Shown here in pieces: positions 56,752 through 64,000 of a stretch of 64,000 nt of DNA (within the stretch, counting starts at the first letter, position 1; each line of letters starts with the position of its first letter). Below the pieces are notes generated by a model that worked only from the letters and a program-made list of their open reading frames with translations, was not told where the DNA came from and ran no database searches. Source of the DNA: Protopterus annectens (taxonomy: Eukaryota > Chordata > Ceratodontiformes > Protopteridae). The position numbers and the translations under genes were made by a program. The stretch spans positions 1,509,412,860-1,509,476,859 of the forward strand of contig NC_056744.1 of assembly GCF_019279795.1 (NCBI RefSeq), read 5' to 3'.

Positions 56752-58190
56752 GTGTCATATATTAATGACTGGACTGATGAACTAAATAATGTTAGGCATA
56801 GAACAAATAGAAAAGATTTAGGAAATGATGTATCTATTTTGTGCAAAGAACATTCAACCCCTATGAAAGATGATGATGCTCCTGAGAACTATGGAAATCT
56901 GGAAGCAAGTATTCAGCAATCTGAGGTTCCAGTTTGTTTAGAAGGAACCGAAAAAAGAAAAAAGGAAGAAGTCCTCACCAAATAACTAGTTAGAAAAAGG
57001 AACTGATTAATGACTGTAATGGAAAGAGAATACATAAAAAAAATTATTCTGCTTTATTATGTAACACACTGGTGACAGGGAATGATGATATCTGTCTATC
57101 AGAAAACCCTCAGGCTACAGAAAAAGGCATCACCTTTCCAATGGAAAAGGTAGGAAAAAGAGGCAAGGGGCAGGTGAAAAGTAAGAAATCAAAACTGAGC
57201 GTGAAAGGATTGAAGAATATTATTGTAAGAAAAAAGAAGAGAAAGATAGATGCTGACTATGTGGCTCAAGCTGTGGATTTACAATGCCAGCTGGATGAGA
57301 ATTTAACACACAATGAAAATAGTGGGATTAATAAGATTAATAGTGATGAAGATCTGTCCTTTATCATAACAATTGACAGAGCAGAAATGACTGTTAGAAG
57401 CTGAAGCTTCTTCAGAGATGGTCAGCAAAGACATTCTTGTAATTGGAGATTCAATTATTAGAGGAACTGATACTTATATTTGCAGAGATGATAATGAATA
57501 TTGAGTAGTGTTATGCTTGACAGGAGCAAAAATAGAAGATGGGAAACAAGCCTCAGAATGCCTTAATGTAAGGAAGTATGGATCTGTTTTTATTCATGTT
57601 GCTACAAATGATGTCACCTACAAGGATTCTATGACTGTTAGTAGGTAACTGACAGCCCTCCTAGATAGTATAGCTTTTACAGGTGTTAAGACATATTTTT
57701 CACAAATCACCTATAGAAAGGATAGACTGCGGTGGTGGTGCTGCGGTAGCATTGTCACCTCACAGTTAGACGTTTTCCTGTTCGATTCTCAGCTAGAGTG
57801 TCTTCTGTGTGGAGACATGTGTGAATGGGCGTACCTTCGTTGAAGGTTGTGCATCAGGGCCGGCAACTCAGCACATAAAAATCTACTGCCAATCATTAGC
57901 GGACCGGAGTTCCACTGTGGCGACCCCTAACTGGGAAAAGCCGAAAGACACAACAACAACAGCAACCTATAGAAAGGATAGTCAGGTTACTGTGAATGAA
58001 AGATTTTTTGGATAAACACCTACATGGAAAAAATGGCCTGTTTTAAAAAGTGGAAATGTGTAGAGCATTCAAGCCTTGTGTTGGGCACATGTGTTCAGAC
58101 AGGATGGTGTGCATTTGTCAAGATCAGGGAAGAGAATTTTTGCAGCAGATATTTTGCTATATTTGACAAACAGTAGCCAGGATTTGTGCC
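56752..58190 (+). pseudogene. CR1-like LINE ORF1 with SGNH-esterase domain
   Basis: Lys/Glu-rich N-terminal frames (56752-56985; 57072-57404, with KSKLSVKGLKNIIVRKKKRK, nucleic-acid-binding-like) lead into DILVIGDSIIRGTDTYI near 57.43 kb (esterase block I, Gly-Asp-Ser), VFIHVATNDVTYKDSM near 57.6 kb (block III, normally HVG.ND) and, after the V-SINE, FRQDGVHLSRSGKRIFAADI near 58.1 kb (block V with DG.H). Stops interrupt the frame. The esterase is a known accessory domain of CR1/L2-type ORF1 proteins; its role in retrotransposition is not settled. Confidence 0.82.
57726..57964 (+). mobile_element. Short V-SINE without central domain, perfect 17-bp duplication
   Basis: Flanked by ACCTATAGAAAGGATAG at 57709-57725 and 57965-57981. 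Head with A-box-like GGTGCTGCGGTAGCATTG and B box GTTCGATTCTC; tail AGCGGACCGGAGTTCCACTG, GTGGCGACCCCTAACTGGGA, GCCGAAAGACAC and an (AAC)n end. The sequence jumps from TCTTCTGTGTGGAG straight to ACATGTGTGAATGGGCG, omitting the central V-SINE block that the 34914 copy keeps. It shares the AGCGGACCGGAGTTCC tail variant with the 21284 copy. Confidence 0.93.
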
Positions 58191-58224
58191 AGGTCGAAAA
58201 TTTAACAGTTCACAGATAGCTACA

Positions 58225-58860
58225 TTTGATGCATCTCTGCTGGTTGTTAATGCTAGGAGCATTAATAATAAAGTGTTTTTATTGGAAAATGTGCTATATT
58301 CCCACAAGATTGGTGTTGCTATTGTTTGTGAAACTTGGTAAAAAAACAAAGATTGGAAACCAATTCAGTCATGGTATAAATGTTTTTACTGTAACAGACA
58401 TTCTAACAAAAAATCAGGTGAACGTGGTATGATAGGGATTAAAGATAGCTATGAGACCTGTGATTATTACATGTTCAATGATAACACCAATACTATTGAC
58501 TGTGTAACTGTGACAATAAAGACAACCCTGGAGCATATAACAATTGTTGGAGTGTATGGACCACCAAAGTCAAGTGCAGATGACCTAGAGGAATTCATAC
58601 ATTTCTTAAATGAAACACAGGAGAGAAAAATAATATTAGCTGGGGACTTAAATTTGCCAGAAACAGACTAGAATAATACTAATTCAACAATGTTGGTGAA
58701 GAAATTATTCACAGAGTATATTCAGGCACAACAATTGCTTCAGACTGTAAAAAAATTACCAGGTGACAGAATATACTAGATATTGTTTGTGTTCCCAAAG
58801 AAATTACTGTAGCTTTAAGTCAAGTTTTATCACCATTGATGTGAAAAAATCATGGTGTTA
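58225..58860 (+). pseudogene. CR1-like LINE ORF2 endonuclease
   Basis: Begins LLVVNARSINNKVFLLENVL (typical LINE endonuclease start) and VAIVCETW (normally TETW; Glu kept), then MIGIKDSYETCDYYMF, EHITIVGVYGPPKSSADDLE and KIILAGDLNLPETD (Asp/Asn of GDFN-type motif), then a stop where the next residue is usually W. The final SDH motif is not recognisable. Degraded. Confidence 0.78.
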
Positions 58861-59435
58861 TTAAGGTTAATTTGTTGCTAGATAATTCTGCACAGAAGGT
58901 TAATTACAGATTACAGGGAAGCAAAACAGTTACTATGTAAAACTAACTGGAGTGAGGTGTAAGGTGGAAAAACTGCAGATGGAATGTAAAAAGTTTTGAA
59001 AGAGAAATTGTTTGAGTGCAAAAAGTAAAAAAATGTTTAACATCAGGATCTAGGCATGCAACATCAGGAGGTTATATTTCTATAAGAACAAGACATCTGA
59101 TTAATGAGAGAGACAAAAAATATAAGAAATGGAAGAGAGGTCAAAGTACAACTTTGAAAACAGAAATAAACTGGAAAAAACAGATTAAGGATAGTGTTAA
59201 AAAAGATCAAGAAAAAAATTGAAGAAAATGTATATAAAGATATTGAACATAATAGGAAACCTTTTTATAGATACATAAGACGTGGAAGGAGTAAAGATAC
59301 ACAAATTTATAAATTGTGTGCAGATTCTAAAATTTATTCTCAGGCACAACAAATTATAGATATATTTACAAAATCTTATGCAAAACAGTTTGGCTCCACA
59401 AAAGGGGTGATAAGTTGTCCTAGTGACATCCAGGT

Positions 59436-59614
59436 GACAATACAAAACTCTCAGTAGAAAAAACGCTTTAATACAAAGAGCAGAGCTTTCGGACAAAATC
59501 CTTCATCAATACTCATTGATGAAGGATTTTATCCGAAAGCTCTGCTCTTTGTATTAAAGTGTTTTTTCTACTGAGAGTTTTGTCTTGTGTATTGGAGAGT
59601 TGGCATTTGTCTTT
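59436..59614. mobile_element. Palindromic 179-bp insertion with perfect 12-bp duplication
   Basis: TGACATCCAGGT occurs at 59424-59435 and 59615-59626, on either side of an inverted repeat (left arm about 59442-59510, right arm 59515-59583, 4-bp centre ACTC). Arms differ at only a few bases up to a 6-bp indel near the outer end. The right arm is followed by a unique tail to 59614. It sits in the linker of a CR1-like ORF2. The arms carry hammerhead-like motifs, so a Penelope-type origin (head-to-head truncated copies) is the best guess. Confidence 0.88.
59508..59560 (+). ncRNA. Hammerhead-ribozyme-like fold in the palindromic insertion
   Basis: Core TTGATGA at 59516-59522 (consensus CTGATGA), an extra A, stem II GGAT/ATCC (59524-59527 with 59531-59534, loop TTT), GAAA at 59535-59538, stem III AGC/GCT (59538-59540 with 59544-59546) and C59547 before the predicted cut. 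Stem I pairs A59515-T59548, then after a small internal loop AATAC with GTATT. Only the first core base and the extra A deviate. The left arm encodes the same fold on the minus strand (ATTGATGAAGGATTTTGTCC, then GAAAGCTCTGCTC), with a GGAT/GTCC stem. Confidence 0.6.
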
Positions 59615-60767
59615 TGACATCCAGGTAACCCCAGATACAGGAATCAAATTAGATTATATTGAAAAAGAGTGGTGCAAACTGGATCCAAACTAAAGTGCAG
59701 GGAGGAGACGGATTTAGTAATAATGACCTGAGAATACTTCAGCAAGAACTTATACTACCATTATATCTATTATTCACTAGGTTATATAAATATGGAGAGA
59801 TTCCTCAGGATTGGAGACATGCGCTTATTAAACTTGTCTTTAAGGGAAAGGGGAGTAGGACAAACCCAGAGTCATATAAACCCTTAAGTGTACTTTCATG
59901 TTGTGGAAAAATAATGGAGAAGGTAATATTGGATATGTTATTGTCAGAACTGGATAGACTGGGACTTGAAACTATATATCAGCATGCATATGTTGCAAAT
60001 AGATCTATTACCACCTGTAATATAATGTTCTATAACAATATAATAACAGCTATGAATGAAAAATTGTGCTGTGATATAATTTATATAGCTTTAACTTCAG
60101 CATTTGACAGGGTCATACACGAAACACTGATCAATAAATTAATATAACTAGGTATTGATGTACTCTTGATAAAATGGATAGCTGTATGGCTTACAGATAG
60201 GACATGGCAAGTATCATACACCAACTAGGTTATAGTCAGGGTGTCCCCCAGGGCTCTGTCCTAGACCCTTACTTGTTTATATTGTATCTTTTAGACCTTA
60301 CTTTTTCATCTGAGGTGTTCTACAGTCTATATGCTGACAACCTAAAATTGGGTAACCTGATTACAAGTGTTACAGATAAGGCATGTCTGGAAAATAACTT
60401 GACTAAACTGATCATTTGGGCACAGGAGAAAAATATGTTGATAAATACATCAAAAACTAAGCATATGAGATTTGGGAGACATAAACTGAAAGGTGAATAT
60501 TTAATACAGCACACAATGATTGAAACTGTAGACTCATTTAAGGGCCTGGGCATATGGGTAGATTTAGCTATGAGTTTTTTCTAATCATATCAGCCAATTG
60601 GTTAATGATAGTTGTAGAACTACAGGCTGTATAAAAAGATTTATAAAGTCTAGGAAATCAAACATAATGAAGTAATTGTTTGTTAGTTACATTAGACCCA
60701 AACTTGAGTATGGAATAACAATAAGGAAACCCTATAAGAAAACAAGCATGAGTAAACTGGAAAGAGT

Positions 60768-61102
60768 CTTCTTCTTTTGGCTTTTTCCCAGTTAGGGGTT
60801 GCCACAGCGGATCACCTGTCTGCTCATGATTGGCAGTGAAATTTTGCAGTGTTGAGTTGCCAGCCTTCCATGGAAGGCACACACATGCACACACTCACAC
60901 CTAGGGCTAATTTAAGTATCCAATCCACCTACAGCATGTATTTGGGATGTGGGAGGAAACCGGAGCACCCGGAGGAAACCCACGTGACCACAGGGAGGAC
61001 ATGCAGGCTCCGCACAGAAGGCACTCCAGCCAAGGATCAAACTGGAGAACCTCTTGCTGTGAGATGACAATGCTAACCACTGCACCACCATGGTCGCCCA
61101 CT
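60768..61102 (-). mobile_element. V-SINE with central domain, minus strand
   Basis: Read on the minus strand: tRNA-like head near 61090-61030 (B-box-like GTTTGATCCTTGG), central block complementary to about 60945-61010 (GTTTCCTCC.GGTGCTCCGGTT), and tail ending CAGGTGATCCGCTGTGGCAA, CCCCTAACTGGGAAAAAG. It splits the CR1-like ORF2. Flanks share CTGGAAAGAGT (60757-60767 and 61106-61116), an 11-bp target duplication. It belongs to the full-length subfamily with the CAGGTGATCC tail, like 34914. Confidence 0.9.
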
Positions 61103-61540
61103 GAGCTGGAAAGAGTACAGCGGAAATATACCAAGGGCATTCATGGATATGAAAATCTAAGTTATTATGAAAAACTAAAATATCTGACCTTGTACAGTGT
61201 CTTATACAGATATCTAAAAGGAGATCTTATTCAAGTATATAGGGCATTTAGGGACAACCACCTCTGGGAATGTTTGGGTTTATCAAAAAGTACTAGAGAA
61301 TCATCCGATAACCTGTGTAGATGATTCTATAGGAATGAAAAGTGTACTAATTGGTTATCTGACAGAGTAGCTGATGCATGTAACAGGCTACCAAATTACA
61401 TTAAAGCAAGTACTAGTTTAGATATTTTTTAAGAACAGCCTGGACACTTATTATGGGAACAAGTGATTTGGTATATTGGCAAGCTAGAAGGGCATTGATA
61501 CCCGTGCTTGAAATATTTGTATGTATGTATGAGTAATGAA

Positions 61541-62560
61541 CTTCTTCAGGTACAATTAGTTCTCCATGTAATCATTTAAATACATGGCAAAAAATATAAT
61601 TGGTTAGGACAAACATTTCTTCATGATTCAATAAAAAGTAGAAACTCTCCACCAATGAAAGATACCAAAAAACATCACTTCAGAACAAATAGGCTTTCTT
61701 CCTGTGATCATTAGGACTAGTGACTCATTCGTATTCCATTTACTCCCCTTCTTCACTTATTGGTTGAAACTAAACCTCCTTCTCCAATGAGATACTCAAA
61801 ACATAACCCACATATTGGTGAATAACAAGAGCCTTAAGAGCTTATTGGTCCCCTATTCCTTGGATGACCTATCATTTTTATAGCCTTTTTCTCTTGTCCT
61901 TCTTCATTTTGAATTGTCCTCACTATAAAATCAAATTATGACATTCACCCACTTGTTTAAATTAAAATTAAATACTTGAAAAATTAAGTAAACTATTAAA
62001 TAATTAAAAATTCTTCTTATACGACATTAAGCTTTTTCCTTTAATTCGAAGGTCTAACTCAAATTTGGAATTTTTGACTTTTTCGTTATTTGGTTAACAC
62101 AGAATGACAACCTTCAATAATATACCCCAAAAGAGCTAAAACTGATTGGTAGAAAACAGCAACTTCTTAAAAATCATTGGTTCCTTATCCATTAACCAAC
62201 CTATCGTTGTTATATGTCTTTTCCTTTCCTTCTTTGCATTAAATCATATTCATCTTAAAAACAAGTTCAAATATTTACCAACTTGTATTTATTAGAAAAT
62301 ACTTTTAAAATATTAAATACACCAGATGTTTATAAAGGGAACCAATTGTATTTTTCTGTCATGTCATTAAATTATTATATGGAAAACTAATTTTATCTGA
62401 AGAAGTTTGTTATTCATGAATGAAAGCACTAATTGTTTTTATTTCTATGTGATATTAATATTAAAAGCTGTGTTTTTTACTCTCCAACCTCGGTGCCGTG
62501 TTTTTTTGGTTTTAGTTTGAGCAAATTTTTAGTGATAGAAACCAAGGAACAAAGACAACA
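61541..62560. other. Non-coding; two diverged tandem units of about 370 bp
   Basis: No gene. 61.80-62.03 kb and 62.14-62.33 kb share an ordered set of words (TTATTGGTCCCCTATTCCTT / CATTGGTTCCTTATCCATTA; ACCTATCATTTTTATAGCC / ACCTATCGTTGTTATATG; TGTCCTTCTTCATT / TTCCTTCTTTGCATT; CACTTGTTTAAATTA / AACTTGTATTTATT), so they are old duplicates. Near 62396 TCTGAAGAAG...TGAATGAAAGC resembles the ends of Penelope-type terminal repeats. Confidence 0.45.
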
Positions 62561-62599
62561 ATGTATGGTTGATTGACTAATACCAATCAGGAATAGTAG

Positions 62600-63340
62600 G
62601 TGAAGTAAATAAGGGGGGCACTGATACAGTTAAAGAAGAAGAGGAAAGAAAAAGTGGGGAGGAAGAAGTAGAAGAGATGCTGAAGCAGGTAGGTTGTTTA
62701 TAGCTAAGGAAAGAGTAAAAATCATTGTAATTATCTCTCAGAAGTGAGAATAGGGTAAGAAGTAAGGATTAAGTGGTTAGGAGTTTGGCTTGTTTTAAGG
62801 CAGAGGCTGAGCCATGAGTTTATTAGATGAGACTTCAGCTGGCTTTTAAAGGACTTAATGTGTAGTCTTGTTTAAGATATAGTACAATGTTCCAGATTTT
62901 TGATGCCTATTTGAAGTAATAGAAAGTTACTCTAATAAGAGTTTCTCTGTTAAGAGTGTGATGACCTTGAAGTCTTGTGGGATGGATGATATTGATATAA
63001 GGGCTGGACAGTTTTCAGGTTTATCTATGAGGCTGAGGATACTGAGATGGGAGTAAGACAAGTAGTGTAGTAATATGAGGCAGTGTAACTAATTCAGTGC
63101 CAGAGAATGATGGGTCCTGTAGGGAGATTGGTAGCAGATCAAGCTATCTTGTTCTGTTATTGTTTTATCATGTGTAGCAGGGAGGTTTGCAAGTCGGTAA
63201 CTTTGTATGTAGAGTAGAAATGTGTGGTTAGACGGATGGTAGGCATGCAGAAACAGTTATGAAGATTTTTATTCTGCATAGGAAGCCTGGTTTCTGATGT
63301 GTTTTCTTGATTGTGCTGAATGTGGTAGTAAAAGTTTAGA
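62600..63340 (-). mobile_element. Jockey-group LINE 3' fragment, decayed
   Basis: Minus strand retains KTSETRFPMQNKNLHNCFC-like and HCTIS...RLHIKSFKSQLKSHL words that follow the order of the 53.3-52.8 kb copy (KTVNRKIGSLYRIKPFL ... LFKQNLRKHL). No intact frame. Family assignment rests on order and tail similarity rather than long identity. Confidence 0.5.
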
Positions 63341-64000
63341 TTTTAATTTACACAAACAAAAAAAGTAAAGCCACAAGTGGAAGCCACAGCACAAGTTCAA
63401 TCAATAAATGCTTTTGTTCTCACAAATATAAATCACTTCATCAGATAAAAAAAAATCTAAACTACATAATTAAACTCTACCATCCAATGGAAAAAAAAAA
63501 AACATTTACTACACACAGAAATATATTGATTAAACATATACTCATTAACTCATTCACTCTAATGGTGCTCTGGAAGTTTTCACTGTTAATTCCAGTGGTT
63601 GTGCCCTAAGCTTGATAGAATCAAATTATATCACATTTCAAACAATTGTATTATGCAACTGGAACCATAGGTGTTACTAAAGAGGTGTAAATGACAAAGC
63701 TTCAGAACAAACTCTTTTTATAGTTGTATTATTTGGGTTCTATTTTTTAAACTGGATTTTATAACTCACAGTAAACACAGTAACTATTAAGTTTGTTATA
63801 TTTTGTAAACAACTTACAATATCTTAGCAACCACTCAAGTTACTTACATACTGTCAGCAGCAATTGTTTACCTGGCTGCGTGCTTTCATTGGTGCTAAGC
63901 TCTTCTGTCTGTGCTGATTGGTTGCCACAATATTAAGAGAAGCATGAAATTTATGACAATATAAGTAAATACTATATGAGCAATAATACTGTGGCCAGGA
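63341..64000. other. AT-rich, nothing firmly recognised
   Basis: No gene. The complement of 63395-63450 reads CTGATGAAGTGATTTATATT then GAACAAAAGC, similar to the start of Penelope-type terminal repeats but lacking the CGAAA element. The rest shows no repeats or frames up to the window end. Confidence 0.4.

Larger units (their letters stand above)
59010..61450 (+). pseudogene. CR1-like LINE ORF2 reverse transcriptase and C-terminus
   Basis: Linker frames 59016-59457 (RHLINERDKKYKKWKRGQST, FYRYIRRGRSKDTQIYKL), then the palindromic insertion. RT frame 59659-60147: GEIPQDWRHALIKLVFKGKG, NPESYKPLSVLSCCGKIMEK and IIYIALTSAFDRVIHETLIN, motif A whose catalytic Asp (IDLTSAFD) is Ala. Frame 60204-60584: YSQGVPQGSVLDPYLFILYL (motif B) and LYADNLKLGN (motif C, YADD changed to YADN). 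C-terminus: SYIRPKLEYGITIRKPYKKT, V-SINE, then LERVQRKYTKGIHGYENLSY and YRYLKGDLIQVYRA. Two catalytic substitutions plus insertions make it clearly dead. Confidence 0.85.
56640..61540 (+). mobile_element. CR1-like LINE carrying three younger insertions
   Basis: A 4.9-kb plus-strand LINE with ORF1 (esterase), endonuclease, RT and C-terminus all recognisable. It is interrupted by a short V-SINE (57726-57964), a palindromic hammerhead-bearing insertion (59436-59614) and a longer V-SINE (60768-61102), each with its own target duplication. These nested insertions show it is older than all three. The 3' end is near 61530 (TGTATGTATGTATGAGTAA). Its family differs from the GIDKLTSLGIN-type CR1-like copies at 13-27 kb. 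Confidence 0.88.

Noticed and set aside
62396..62440. Hammerhead ribozyme in CTGAAGA...TGAAAGC
   Set aside because: Stem II cannot be formed convincingly and stem III is unclear; left as a terminal-repeat-like word.
63395..63450. Hammerhead on the minus strand (CTGATGA...)
   Set aside because: The GAAA strand reads AAAA without a supporting stem.

Overview
The window reads as a transposon-saturated stretch of a large vertebrate genome: AT-rich, with no bacterial signals, almost every long open frame belonging to a retroelement, and one host gene fragment with vertebrate-type splicing. Four V-SINE-type SINEs are present (tRNA-like head, conserved central block, tail reading gtggcgacccctaac...ccgaaag), together with many CR1/L2-type LINEs, DIRS, Penelope-like (PLE) and Harbinger elements. 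V-SINEs are known from fishes, sharks and lungfishes, and the repeat mix and density suggest a lungfish. That is inference; another early-branching fish or an amphibian is not excluded.

Layout. 1-9.7 kb: degraded CR1-like LINEs, a GT microsatellite and a truncated Penelope-like element. 9.7-13.1 kb: a Harbinger (HARBI1-type) transposase, frameshifted. 13.1-18.0 kb: two CR1-like LINEs meeting tail to tail. 18.2-18.9 kb: three copies of a 231-bp tandem repeat. 19.1-24.2 kb: minus-strand CR1-like LINE with R4/R2-like LINE pieces and a short V-SINE. 25.3-29.4 kb: the last three exons of a plus-strand TRIM-type gene (23-bp microexon, 128-bp exon, PRY-SPRY terminal exon, poly(A) signal), with LINE debris in its intron. 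29.9-34.2 kb: a minus-strand DIRS1-like tyrosine-recombinase retroelement with inverted terminal repeats. 34.9-35.3 kb: a full-length V-SINE with target duplication. 36.2-37.6 kb: 3' end of another LINE family. 37.6-50.7 kb: a 13-kb head-to-head array of a two-ORF Penelope-like element. 50.7-56.4 kb: minus-strand LINE with endonuclease and reverse transcriptase. 56.6-61.5 kb: plus-strand CR1-like LINE carrying three younger insertions. 61.5-64 kb: diverged repeats and a LINE 3' fragment.

The most unusual part is the 37.6-50.7 kb array. Two oppositely oriented tandem sets of the same element are fused at their 5'-truncated heads, and the whole block is bounded by a 12-bp near-perfect target duplication, as if inserted in one event. 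Its ORF1 and ORF2 overlap in a -1 relation with an A AAA AAC slippery heptamer in exact register. Its terminal repeats carry hammerhead-ribozyme-like cores. One arm has a 752-bp triplication across the ORF1/ORF2 junction. A second, tiny palindromic insertion at 59.4-59.6 kb shows the same logic in miniature: head-to-head arms, a hammerhead-like fold on each strand and a perfect 12-bp target duplication. A short V-SINE subfamily lacking the central domain is also notable.

All calls come from reading the sequence and translations by eye. Element boundaries are approximate unless a target duplication is cited.
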